A stretch of 64,000 nucleotides of DNA from Craspedostauros australis (taxonomy: Eukaryota; Bacillariophyta; Bacillariophyceae; Mastogloiales; Achnanthaceae): NCBI GenBank assembly GCA_026770025.1, contig JAMXDE010000019.1, positions 930,001 through 994,000 of the forward strand, given 5' to 3'. Below, in pieces: positions 32,701-43,716 of this stretch (its first letter is position 1; every line of letters starts with the position of its first letter). The notes under the pieces are model-generated. The model ran no database searches, was not told where the DNA came from, and saw only the letters and a list, made by a program, of their open reading frames with translations. The translations under genes were made by a program, and so were the position numbers.

Positions 32701-34321
32701 TGCTCGTGTTTCCGTCTGTGCTGCTGCCGCTTAACGCTACGATGTCACCAGCCGTGTCGCCCTGCGACAACACTGCTTGGAATGTTTCCGAAGTGAGGCC
32801 AGGTTGGTTGTAGTAACCAGCTGCCACTGACGACCCTGCAATCCAAACCTCCCCTGTTGAATTGTCTGGCACTGGCTCCCGTGTCTCTGGGTGCACGATG
32901 ATCACATCGATGGAGTGGTGCAGAGTGTCACGATGGGCGATGGCCACGAATGGATGGAGATCTTCGTCTTCACGGATGGATGACAGTTGGAATCCTTGCT
33001 GATGGCTCACGCCAACCACGTTCTCCGCCAGGCCGTATCCGGTCATGAACCAGTCCTTGCGCAAGCCATATGGGCTGAATGCTGTGGAGAACAGTTCAGT
33101 CGTATCCAAGCGGATAGACTCTGCAGCGTTTTGGAAACGGAACAAGCTTGATAGATCGAGGTTGAGGATAGGATCCGAGCGATCGCCTCCTCGTGCCTTG
33201 GCCTCGTTGAACTTACGAGTAACCAGTCTGTAGCCAAAGTCGGGAGCAACCGTGAAATGGCACTTGTGCTTGGAGATGAGATCCATCCAAAGCAATGGAT
33301 TGCGGATGAAGGAGACCGGTGACATCACGTGTGCACGGAAAGCGCCCGCCAATGGGACGATGGTCTGCTGGATCAAGCCCAGGTCGTGGTACTGCGGCAA
33401 CCATGAAAATGTGGTGATGCGCTCGGGCAGCTTACTCATGTCACCCAAATCATGTTCAAGGCATTCCAGCCAGCCAATGTGCAACATTTCAACGTTTGCT
33501 CTCAATGCATCGTGGGTGACCATCACACCCTTCGGGTTTCCCGTGCTTCCAGATGTGTACTGGAGGAAAGCAATGTCGGAACCTTCAATGATAGGTTCAT
33601 CAAAGGATTGCATTGACGAAGAAGCCCGCGAACGACCAGAGATGGCACGGGACAGAAAGCTCCTGTGCAATCGTTTCGCACTGTTCTTGTGGCTGGCAAA
33701 CGCATCATGGCGAATGATGCGATCGGTGACTTGAAACTTCACTCCGCTTGGCCACATGGCGCGGCTCTTCGATACTGGGTTGGCTCGATCGGCGGCACGG
33801 AACAGGTTGATGGTTGTCTGGGTGAGAATGAGGACTGGTGAGCAATCCTCGACCACCTTGTTCATCTTGGCCAGTGACTTGACGAGTGGAGGTCCCGGAG
33901 GATAGACCAGCACGGCAGTCACGCCTGCGCGGAGACATCCCAGAAAGATGGCGAAGAAATGGAGTCCGAAGTCGTAGCAGAGAACGACGCGGTCGCCCTT
34001 GTTGACGCCCCACTTGTTGCGAAGGAGGTGGGCGCACTGTCCCGCTTCATCCCAGATCTGTTGGAAGGTGTAGTTATTGACTGGCTTTCCCTTCTCATCG
34101 TACCAAGTGGAGAAGACGAGGTCGGACTTGAGCTCGACGATGAACTTGATGTGGTTGATGAAGGATTTGTTTTGGATGGACTTGTGGATGATCTCATGCT
34201 TGGTGGTGATGACGTTGGCCTTGGCGGTGCCAGCTTCGATGTCGTCGACAGAGACGACACTGTGCTGTGCTTGCACGGCCGTGGAGCTCTTCGGGTCCAA
34301 ACAATGGGGTTTGTTATCCAT
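29750..34321 (-). CDS. fatty acyl-AMP ligase/carrier/membrane hexapeptide-repeat multidomain protein
   Basis: 1523 residues. Residues about 60-690 form an AMP-binding enzyme closest to fatty acyl-AMP ligases: the P-loop YTSGSTGNPKG is at about 255-265, followed by the adenylation motifs GYGLAE and RTGDYG and the C-terminal catalytic lysine in TTSGK. A carrier domain has its likely phosphopantetheine serine at S756 (DVGLSS). From about 820 on there are roughly nine membrane segments interrupted by left-handed-helix hexapeptide-like stretches (for example near 970-1060 and 1290-1340). This C-terminus resembles the terminal domain of bacterial polylysine-synthetase-type peptide synthetases. It probably activates an acyl or amino acid, loads it on the carrier and passes it to a membrane-bound transfer step. 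Substrate unknown. Confidence 0.85.
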   Translation of the reverse strand: MDNKPHCLDPKSSTAVQAQHSVVSVDDIEAGTAKANVITTKHEIIHKSIQNKSFINHIKFIVELKSDLVFSTWYDEKGKPVNNYTFQQIWDEAGQCAHLLRNKWGVNKGDRVVLCYDFGLHFFAIFLGCLRAGVTAVLVYPPGPPLVKSLAKMNKVVEDCSPVLILTQTTINLFRAADRANPVSKSRAMWPSGVKFQVTDRIIRHDAFASHKNSAKRLHRSFLSRAISGRSRASSSMQSFDEPIIEGSDIAFLQYTSGSTGNPKGVMVTHDALRANVEMLHIGWLECLEHDLGDMSKLPERITTFSWLPQYHDLGLIQQTIVPLAGAFRAHVMSPVSFIRNPLLWMDLISKHKCHFTVAPDFGYRLVTRKFNEAKARGGDRSDPILNLDLSSLFRFQNAAESIRLDTTELFSTAFSPYGLRKDWFMTGYGLAENVVGVSHQQGFQLSSIREDEDLHPFVAIAHRDTLHHSIDVIIVHPETREPVPDNSTGEVWIAGSSVAAGYYNQPGLTSETFQAVLSQGDTAGDIVALSGSSTDGNTSNSNGSDNSGAPAKTYLRTGDYGFYQDDYLYICGRKKDIIIVNGVNYYPQDIEHAVEDASPAVRPGCVAAFSSDDSGNDGRLEIVFEIRSSHAEEAAAVCNEIKRAVMGGIGLTPATVAAVEERTISKTTSGKIQRRRNRERLHDGTQKMVLDVIGMSNFFSIRDGDLTSQSKRLSLRKSCIQDLDIKHMDFNEIVKDVTGSQVKTEDKWKDVGLSSMMELELWQSLARRYNTVIPPNCFEMFPSVLDLKTYLEASIGQPLPTNLPTLKRTQTVRNEKPLSQPTIAFIQAIGALAVLFIFALPIIPAFEIGRVLVNDNRTHVLFFIDFSPYIWVWYPLVIPFWSLTLTIEIILAKWIVIGRYREGRIHQTSIYFLRWWFVDRLMHLWEIFVGRFVVGTPLMTVFCYLMGANVHRSSRIDSFIREFDLVTMGAHAKVTQSIRCRMFGAWQDDALGPSMRFRKIQIGANATVDGTLCPGAKVGSSCHVHNLTVLVEGAQAPPNTVIKGNPGFVDVNVPVTGPQNNADNPQSEDSSTMDAAGPNNDSQWIALGAMKTSWLLIELYLTFTCFLTIDILIRDELPIWRYSKLQYWIVLLGLTYVFLIVSSILFKWVLIGKKRPGKASTSVISQFADWACDFHFKLGCFILYGLTFNCIIWNLILMALGMDIDLTSKVFAEKFFPSKVDLVSVRRSFISVFNPCVKDGNEYAKITVEDSSIGIMTVAEPGVEIRNSVVPPQTHVMENLVRSERHPRNVPLPLCEHVLLMATNTLLYGIMLVVVAGSFIPAYELWMRLIKPQTPSDAVPAVVACIIVQSAVWTVLLRILECITFLGTDKRTTPWCLALYMVYQSFCWSVSVWSFTWVLSGTPMMNGVLRFQGIKVEGRLLYFACRAYEPTHITIADGCVIDECVISGHRETFAHLTLVRSYVSGVLHQKCCVMGAVREPVLDDAARFVEHGPQHLLMGVGDGITDVELTAQSENMPPSRLA

Positions 34322-35450
34322 GGTGGCGAAATTCTTTCTGTGGGAGGAAGGTTAGGGTTAGGGTTTGTTTGTTCGTCGGTTGGTTGGTTTGTGAGTTTCT
34401 GTTCACATGCATTTGCTTTGTGTTTCGTTGCGCTTTTGGGACGCCTCTCCGGCCAAGCTTTGTGGGCAACGTCGAAACAACTGCGGAGGCAACAGGAGCA
34501 GCAAGCGCGAAGAGCTCAATTCGGAGACCCTGTCACGTTCGGATGGAGGGCAATACTCGGCTCTTCCCCAGCAACCACGAATGGATTTCGGTGTGGTTGG
34601 TGCCTGTGTGCTGAATCTGCCCATGGGACACTCTGCAAATGTCGAGTGTGACCAACAAACTCATTCCCTAAATAAGAACGACATTTTCAGTGGTGTTTGA
34701 TATTGAAGTGGTCATCAAGGCCACATTGATAATATCATGATGTCTTGTGTCATTGTCGAGAGTTTTGTCGGGAATGTCGGGAGTCCGTTCAAGCAAGTTA
34801 CGACACACGTGAAACCCATTTAGAGTGAAAAAGAGTAAAGATGCAGATTACTACTCCGACCGGAAAGGATTCAGCCCGAACACAGGCACGGCACGCTCTG
34901 TTTTTGTCGTTCAGCCACCCTCAGAAGCTGCGGGGGAAATATAAAACCACACAATGAAGTGCTGGTCGAATAAAAAGAAGCACACCCGACGGACCCTGAT
35001 AATATGCGCTTAGAGATTGTCGAGTTAATGCGAGACCATCGTAGTTGGCACCATGGTTGTGTCCAACCCTCATTTCGTCGCTGTCTGTGTCATCTCCTGG
35101 CATATTCTCCTTCACTCGTGTGATCTTGTTCTCTGAGGTGAATCGGTTCACACACGGACACGACCTGGGGTAACTCGGGTGAGCTTCGCGCACAGGACAC
35201 GCATTCTAGTCCACTCAACTGACAAATTATTCACATACCTCTCCGACACTTCCGCCCACAGGTTGCTCATGGCATTTTGAAGCCTTCATCTCCATCTCCA
35301 TTGGAATCTTGTTGTGTCTGTGTCACTTCATCTCGTAGTTGCTGGTCGCTGTTCTTGCATTTTTTCCTGTGTGTCTGATTGGAATACTGCTCGCGAGCTC
35401 GCTTGCCTTTTTCTTCCTCACTCTTCATTCCTCCATCTGACAGACTGCTG
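34322..35450. promoter_or_regulatory. upstream region of the ligase gene, with telomere-like box and one arm of an inverted repeat
   Basis: On the minus strand, AAACCCTAACCCTAA (34352-34366) sits about 30 bp before the ligase ATG; it resembles plant telo-boxes. At 34849-34876 lies a 28-bp sequence starting TACTACTCCGACC whose exact reverse complement is at 44271-44298. No gene is supported in the rest. Confidence 0.4.
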
Positions 35451-35941
35451 CATCACCAATGGAACGTGACATCTGGAGAGCAGAAGGACGCCTACTGACG
35501 TTGACAGGATGTCATCATGTCACCACATTGACATCTGTCTCCAAGTCAGAGCAGAAGGCAAAGATCCAATGACCGAAGGGCATCAGCATCATGGATACAG
35601 AAGGTGAACTTCAAATGGTGAGTACTCATGGAGTAGGAACCAGTACTGAATGAACGGAGTGTCAAATGCAGAGTACGCATCGAACACGGAGTATCGTGTA
35701 GCACGAGCACACAATGTTGAGAGAGAGAGAATACAGAGAGGAGCAAGAGAGCATCTCGCGCACCGACTCATAGTCGGAGACTGAATCTACAAAACAGACA
35801 AACGTGCCAAGAGCATCGGGCAAGAGGACAGGCGTACACCAAGAGGATCGGAGTAGCCAAGTAATGAAATAGCAAACAGACGACTATCAACCAACACCAT
35901 CTTCCACGATCGTAGGTTACCGTGAGCGGAACTTGCCAACA
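35451..35941 (+). repeat. 5' LTR of copia element 3 (partial)
   Basis: Similarity to 43205-43716 begins near GCATCACCAATGGAA and ends at GCGGAACTTGCCAACA. Shared landmarks are GACAGGATGTCATCATGTCA, a GAGAGAGAGA tract, CGACTCATAGTC and CAAGAGGATCGGAGT. The expected outer part seen in the 3' LTR is absent. Confidence 0.8.
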
Positions 35942-36023
35942 CGTTTATAAACGATAGATCAGGGCGAGCCCGCGAATCGTATCGTGCGAGGAAGACGAAC
36001 ATCATTCAAGAGCAGCAGGCTGA

Positions 36024-36344
36024 ATGAGCGAGGAAGAGGAATTGAAAGAGATCCCTCTGTCCAATCCGACTATCAAGAGAGAAGAAGGTGCGAGTGAGAC
36101 TCCACCACGACAAGAGAAGGAAGCAGCCGCGGCTACTGTCCTATCAGGCGCAGACGCAAGCGCGATCGACGAGACCGAAGAAGAACGGTCTGCAAGACTA
36201 CATCGTAAGGAGAAGAGGATTCTCAAGGCGATCAAGCAAGAGGAGACTGGTGTGACGAAGAGCATTCGCACAGCCAAACAGGGTGGGAAAAGTGAGACAC
36301 CACCAGGAGGAGAATTTGTGACGAAAACAATCTCCACGAGTTAG
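36024..36344 (+). other. small acidic open frame in the leader of element 3
   Basis: A 106-codon frame between LTR and gag is rich in Glu, Lys, Thr and Ala and looks coding in composition. It may be a leader or old Gag-terminal segment. No motif was recognised, and it is treated as part of the fossil element. Confidence 0.35.
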
Positions 36345-37121
36345 GATTCGGGCGTAGACGTCGCGAATCGGTGGAGGATGCCTCGTGAATCTGCCGGCTT
36401 CGGGATAGCCGTGTGATGCAGTTCAAGAGAGGTGTACTGATTGAAGAGTTGTAACTGTAACGATGAGTAGTAGAGTGCTTTGTAGCTAATCCTTGTCTGT
36501 TATTATGAATTAGCTTATTGGTGTTAGTAGGGTGAAGAAACGATGCCACACAACTTGGCGAGACCCTGCACTGATGTACTTGATTCAGTGCAACAGAGTA
36601 GACAATCATTACAGTGCTTTGCTCTCCGTACATGTAGTTACACTGCAGTGTAGGTCATGACACCTAGTGGTGACGGTCATGAAGCAGTGGCTGTGGCTGA
36701 AGCTGACCCTCGGATTCCATTGCTTGGGTTGAAGCAAGTTGGATACGCATGTTGAGACCACGGTGGTAGTGTGGTGGTCATCAGCATGGAGGAATCGAGG
36801 TATGTTGTAGTAAGGAGGATCTGAAGAGCATATAGTTCCCAGGTGGGGTGTGAGTCAGGTCGGTCAGGTTTGAGTCATGACGGATTCGTGAATGGAGGAG
36901 AGGAAGGAGGAGAAAAGATTTGGTGGTCAATCAAGTCGGAAGATTTCGCGCCAAAACAAGAATTTCTCCCATCGGGTTGATACCGTGTTCGGTAATAGAC
37001 TGTCCCCCATTGAATCTCAACTCCACGCAACAACAAGCGAAATTCGAAAAAGTGACAACACAGAAACAGACGGAAATCAAGGGTGCGAGCGCACCAACGA
37101 CGAAACAACGAATCAACATGG

Positions 37122-38647
37122 CAACATCAGCCAACATGAACAAGCGACGTATCAAGGCGCCAATGTTCAGCGGTGAACAGGAAGACTACAGCGCATGGGA
37201 GTCCCAAGCGAAGGCATACGCTCGTGCACAGAAGACGAGAGACGTGATGTTGGGCAAGACGAAGATCCCAACAATGAGCGAGATCGCAGCAGCCACCGAA
37301 GCAGACAGGGAAGCACTGGAGGAAACCTACGAGCTGGCAGGCGACTGCTTCAGCGATCTGATCCTCATGATGGATGCAGAGAAGGGAAAGGGCAAGCAGG
37401 CCATCCAATACATCAATTAGTGCATCTCCGACGATTACCCCAAGGGGGAACCGCACGCAGCGTGGAACGTTCTCGCGGAGAAGTTCCGCCCATCCGACGC
37501 GGTGATGAAGATCAAACTCAAGCGCCAATTCAACAACGAAAAGATGAAGAGAGACACGGACCCCGACGTTTACATCACGCGACTCGAGGGTCTACGATCG
37601 CGTCTCCACGATGTCAAGTACGAGATCACGGACGAGGAAATGATCATGCAAATCCTCAGCACGGTGAGCAACGAGTACAGAACTCACATCGTGAACTTCC
37701 AACACCAACTCACGTTCAATCCGGAACTCGTCACCATCAATGCGATCAGAGGAGTACTCCGAACAGCATACGCCACTCATCAAGGAGGCAAGGCGTACAT
37801 TGACAATTTCCAAGACAGCAACACAAAGAGCAACGACACCGGCTTCACGAGCACCGGTAACTTCAAGGGGACCTGCCACAACTGCAGTGTGTATGGTCAC
37901 AGATCTGCCAATTGCCCAGAACGCAAGAAATCGAACAACAAGAAAAACAACAACAACAACAACAAGATGAACGGAAAACGCAACAACAACCGCAACAAGG
38001 GAAGTGGCTTCAACAGCAAGTGCAACTACTGCGGCATCTTCGGACATCGCGAGGCGGAGTGCCGAAAGAAGAAATTCAACGAGAAGAAGAAGGCCGACGA
38101 ACAGGCCAACACAGCAACGGAAGGACACAACAAGAGCGGGCACGAGATGGTACTCTTGGCAAAGGACATGCCGCTCTGCATGTTGGTGTCCGACGACTAC
38201 ATCGAAGACTCCTTCTTCGATAACTTCGAGTGCGTCCGAAGTGACAACGAAGTACAGGATGATGAGATCATCCCGGAGTGGCTCAGCGAGGAGCCAATCA
38301 TCCACGAGGTGGATCTAAGACGCGAAGTGAGCTACGAATGCTGCTTCAACGCGCACGACCTGATCGGTCCATACGGCGACGGAGCTGAGATGGGCAACGA
38401 AGCCATCGACATCGACGTTGAGGAGGCCATGAGCGAAGACGACGAAGACACCGACGAAGACGGCGCAGACGAAGACAACGACGATGTCACCAGAGACAAG
38501 GGGAACCACGGTGAAGCGCCGCCTCCCCCAGTAGCGCGAAACGAGAGAACGGGCATCTTCGACGAAGAGGACAGCGACGAAGCTGAGGACCGTCCAAACG
38601 ATACGTTCAATCCCTATGAACACGTCGTCTACCCCATCCGAATCTAA
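37122..38647 (+). pseudogene. gag region of copia element 3
   Basis: The region encodes a copia Gag core (RxxxPxFSG-type start, a helical region with Y-x-x-R-L-x-x-L-x-x-R-L) followed by two CCHC zinc knuckles (CHNCSVYGHRSANC and CNYCGIFGHREAEC) separated by an Asn/Lys-rich linker. A long acidic tail follows. It is broken. Confidence 0.8.
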
Positions 38648-38731
38648 TTCCCACCGGAACCAAATCCCAGAAGAGTCGACGACACCTACCGACTCCAGAC
38701 CTTCCCGGAACCAACGGTCACTGCAAAACGA

Positions 38732-41700
38732 ATGCAGAAGCAGCTCATCTACGACGCGGTTCTAACAGCTGCATTGCCAATGTTCCCAGGATTCGTGAAC
38801 GAACCAATGCAATACATATGGGTGAACATGGTGAGCACCATCCTGTCCGACAACTTCAAGTCGATTGAAGAGATACTCGCCAACGCAGCCATCCTCAACC
38901 GACTATTGGAGGCAGCAGAAGAGGATCAACTCTCAGAATTGGATCTACACTACGTCCTTGGAGGATGCATGCGTGTGCTCTTGCGCGAGCGACCACACGT
39001 CGCGCCATACGACACAGGGGCCAGAATCCATCAGAACAGCACAGTTCCATCGGACTACGCAGAACTACCAAGCGATGACGGCATGGATGATGGAGATCAT
39101 CACAATCCGTACAACAAAGACAGAGTCCACGAAGATGAAGACGACGGCAGCTTTGACGACGAGATAGCTGCAGCAGCCGTGGAGCAGCTCCACGAGCTGA
39201 GTAGCAGATACAAGGACAAGGTCAACAAAGACACCTGGCTCGCCAACAGCGGAGCTTCGTGTCATATCGTCAATTCAGACGCCGCTCTCTTCAACGTGCG
39301 GCACATCAAGTCCTTCGTCCAAGTGGGAGATAGTACAAAGCTGGACTCTCCCAAAATGGGATCCATTTGCTTGAAGGTCAAGCAACGAGACGACACTGGC
39401 CACATCATCCGGCTCGATGATGTGAAGTACACACCGAAAATGGTGGTGAACCTTTTCTCAACGAACAAGGCTCTGTACAATGGATACCAGCTTGGTAACA
39501 ACGGCATTCTGATGGACACCATCAACGGATCCAGAACGAAGATCGTGTTCGATCGAGTCTTCCCCACATCCAACGGATTCATCACGGGAGTGCAGATGCA
39601 TCCCATCATGCCAACAGTCGACGACAAGGCTTGCACAGCCATCATCAAGAATCCATCCAAGGAGATCAGCGCAGTGAACTTGCATCGAATGCTCGGCCAC
39701 GCGCCACTCAAGACCATGAAGCGGACAGTCGCTCAATACGGATGGAAGATCATCGGTGAAATGCCGGTATGTCGCGACTGCGCGGTCGCGAACGCAAGAG
39801 TGAAGAACATCTTGAAGGCAACAATCCCAAGAGCAACTCACAGTGGTGAACGTCTCTTCATTGACATTAGTTACACTAAACACATAAGCTTCGGAGATAA
39901 ACGCTACTGGACCCTGATCGTGGACGACTGCACGGATCACTGCTGGAGTTTCTTTCTCAAGAACAAGAGTGATCAACCAGGATACATCAAACAATTCGTC
40001 CAGACAATCAAGTCACAGACTGGTGATCAACAAATCATCTTCCGAGGAGACAACAGCGGAGAGAACAAATCCATGCAGGATATTCTCATCGATACAGGAC
40101 TGAACGTGAAATTCGAATTCACGGCATCGAACACGCCGCAACAGAACGGTAGAGTAGAACACAAGTTCGCGTACCTCTACACCAAGATCTGCTCCATGCT
40201 CAATGGAGCACAACTCGACGAAGAGTACAGGCACGGCCTGTGGGCAGCAGCTGCGAGCACTGCCACCGCCATCGCCAACATCACCGTAGCGAAGAATCAG
40301 AAGGAGTCACCACATCGACAATTCTTTGGCAACGATCCACCATATGCGGATGCACTCCGTACATTTGGAGAGGTGGGTGTTGTGAAGACCACCTATGGCG
40401 GGATCACCGCCAAGCTCAAGAATAGAAGAGAAGAGATGGTGTTCATCGGATATGCACACCAACACGCATCAGGGGTCTACAACATGTACAGACCATCAAC
40501 CAAGTCACTGATCTGTTCACGTGACATCAAATGGCTCAACCAATCATACGGACAATTCCGCGGCTGGGCACCAGCACCGAACATATCCAACAAAGTAGGA
40601 ACAACGGACGCAGACGGCTTCACAACCATTGGACGGAAGGAAGCAATGCCAAGGACGGCAACACGTCGAACATCAGAAGCAAAGAGAGTATCTTTCGCTG
40701 ACAGCAACAGGTACTACATCCTATCGGACAGCAACGATGCGGATGATGAGAACGATGGAGCAGTAACCCAACTAATCCATAACAACGACGAAGATCGGAG
40801 CGAATCCAATCATGAGGATGACAAGATCACACCATCCGGCGACGAAGCTGACGATGACACAGGCATCATTCCTCCAAACACACCAGCCAGGTCTACACAT
40901 GACACACCATCCAGACCTCCACCGAGCAAACCAAGCAAATGTGACATAGCCAGAAAGGAGAGAATCCAACGTCACGAATTACGAGGCAGGAAGGGAGAAG
41001 CTAATCCCAAGCCAACTACAGGGAAGAGTATTCCCAGAGCTCTGCGTGAGCTCGCAGACTTCAACGAACGAGGTCGAAAGGAAGAAGGCTATGAGAGCGA
41101 TCCATCATCCAATGAGGCGAGTGACGAACTCAGCGACGAGACGATCGATGATTCCAACAACGAAACTACAGATGACAAAGAAATCGCAGATGAAGGAGAG
41201 ATTGAGATCACTCACTATAGTACAACAGGACTGTACGGAATGAATGCAATCATTACCGAATCACCAGCGATCGACATCGGATTGTCGATGCAGGACGAGA
41301 ACAAGGAACCAGAGAAGCACATCGAACCTACAACATTCGATGGAGCCTTCAATCACCCAGATCCTATCCATCGGAAGGGATATCGAGCAGCCATCAAGAC
41401 GGAATTCGACTCCATGGATACATGCAAGGTGTACAGCAAGATCAAACGAGATGCCATTCCACGCGGCCGCAGATGCTGCAAGTGCAAATGGGTCTTCAAG
41501 CTGAAACGTGACGGCACACATCGAGCGCGGCTCGTTGCATGTGGCTATTCACAAGTCGCAGGAGTGGACTTCCAAGAGCATTACTCACCCGTCATCCATG
41601 ACGTGACCTATTGGGTCATGATGGTAATCATGCTGATCAAGAAGATGGACTGCGCACTCGTTGATGTCGTAACGGCATTCCTACATGGAGACCTCGACGA

Positions 41701-42910
41701 GGAGATCTACATGAACTGTCCCAACGGGATGGATCATCAACCAGACGAAGCTCTGACCCTACATAAGCCAATCTACGGACTTGTACAGAGTGCCAGGCAG
41801 TGGTTAAAGATGTTGGTATCGACCCTCAAGAATATCAACTTCGAACAGAGCGCAGCGGACCCGTGCCTGTTCTACAGGAAGACAAACAAAGGAAGCACAA
41901 TCGTGGCCATCGACGTGGACGATTGCTTCTGCTGCAGAGACTCCAAGGCACTGGAGACATTCCTGAAGGACATCCAAGGCAGCAAGTTCAAGGTGACAAT
42001 CGAGCGCGGACTCGGAGATTACCTCAGCTGCAACATCGAACTGAACCATGACAAGACCAGAGCGACATTGCGTCAACCATATCTCATCCGACACCTCATC
42101 GAAGAGTTCGGAACCAAGGTTGAGAAGATGCAACGCTACGCGACACCGGGAACCCCGGGCCAAATCATCGTACGACCATCCGAAGATAACGGACTACAGA
42201 AGGTCGGACCGGAAGAACATGCCGAATATCGCCGAGGCGTCGGTATGCTACTCTTCCTCATCAAGCACTCGCGACCAGATATCGCAAACCCTGTGAGGGA
42301 ACTCTCCAAGGTATTGATCGGGCCCACCAAGGCTGCAATGAAGGAGATGTATTGGATCATCAAGTATGTGATCGATACAAAGGACTATGGATTGAAGATC
42401 CATCCAGCGCGTCCAGACAACGACGGCTGGGACATGGAGCTCTTCTGCGATAGCGAATATGCAGGAGACAAGAACACGAGAATCAGCGTAGAAGGGTTCA
42501 TCCTATACCTGTGTAAGGTGCCAATCCTTTGGCGATCCAAGGCACAGAAGGCCGTCACACTCAGCTCATCCGAAGCAGAATACGTTGCCCTTTCCGAAGC
42601 GGCAAAGGAAATCTTCTTCGTCGTACAGCTACTCGAAAGTGTGGGCGTCCCAGTGAAGACACCAATCAAGGTCTGCATGGACAACATCGGAGCAATCTTC
42701 ATTGCCAAGAACCCATCAACATCCCAACGATCGCGGCACATCGACGTGCACCATCACTACGTGAGGAACATGGTAATCAACAAAACCATCGAAATCATTT
42801 TCGTCAAATCCGAGCAGAACACAAGCGACGGATTCACCAAGAACATCAAGGCCGACTTGCAACGAGAGCATGAGAAGTCGTACCTTGACACATCGAGAAC
42901 ATTCGAATGA
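38732..42910 (+). pseudogene. pol region of copia element 3
   Basis: A long open stretch of 1392 codons covers the protease, integrase, a central acidic linker (about residues 650-850), reverse transcriptase and RNase H (KAVTLSSSEAEYVALSEAAK near the end). The order is copia-type. The lineage differs from both young elements, although part of its LTR resembles that of element 2. The element as a whole is broken, so this is listed as a fossil. Confidence 0.85.
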
Positions 42911-42930
42911 CCAAATGCACACAGGAAGGG

Positions 42931-43716
42931 TGTTGAGATGTATATGTGTGTGTGCATCGTTCACCTGCTATTCTCTTGTACTCATGTACGGATGGTCCAA
43001 CTACACGAGTGTCGATAGTATACTGTGATTTGTCAAATCACATCACGAATTCGGACACATGAAAACAATCAGAATTTCGGAAGGAAACTCGTGAACAAAC
43101 ATTTCTGAGAGCATCAGGAATCCTGTCCGTCCATCAACAGACAAAAATGTATGGCATCAAGTAATGATCAATGTACTTCCCAACTAAACCTCAAATGACA
43201 ACATCCTTGCCAAGCCATCGCATCACCAATGGAATATGGAATCTGGAGGACCATGGAAGGCAAGAGCTGATGTTGACAGGATGTCATCATGTCACCACGT
43301 CAACATCTGTCTCCACATCAGATCAAGAAGGTGAAGATTTGATGACCAAGGGATATCGAGATCGTGGATGTACAAGGAGGAGTTCGGACAAAACATTGGC
43401 GATTTCTCGCAGAGTAGCAGGCCAATAGAGAATGAGATGACAGAGTATATACCGAATACGGAATACATATCGAGCACGGAATATCGCATGGTGTGAACAC
43501 GCAATATTGAGAGAGAGAGAGAGAATACGATGAACAGCAAGAGAGCATCTCACGTGCCGACTCATAGTCAGAGAGACGCACCAAGAGCATCAGGCAGAGC
43601 AACAAGAGGCACCAAGAGGATCGGAGTGCCAAGGTAATGAAATAGAAAACAGAACTGTAACAACCACTACCATCACCTACAGTTGCAAGAGTATCCATGA
43701 GCGGAACTTGCCAACA
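42931..43716 (+). repeat. 3' LTR of copia element 3
   Basis: It follows the purine-rich tract AGGAAGGG and runs for about 786 bp with inverted ends TGTTG/CAACA. It contains the 28-bp block at 43175-43202 shared with the element 2 LTR, and a (GA)n tract near 43,510. Confidence 0.75.

Larger units (their letters stand above)
35451..43716 (+). mobile_element. old, broken Ty1/copia retrotransposon (element 3)
   Basis: This copia-order element has LTRs well diverged from each other (roughly three quarters to four fifths similar by eye), so it is much older than elements 1 and 2. The 3' LTR starts TGTTG and ends CAACA; the 5' LTR is incomplete on its outer side. Inside are a leader with a small acidic frame, a gag region with two CCHC knuckles, and a pol region with protease, integrase, reverse transcriptase and RNase H parts. 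It is broken, with perhaps two or three breaks. No target duplication can be checked because the left end is missing. Confidence 0.85.
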
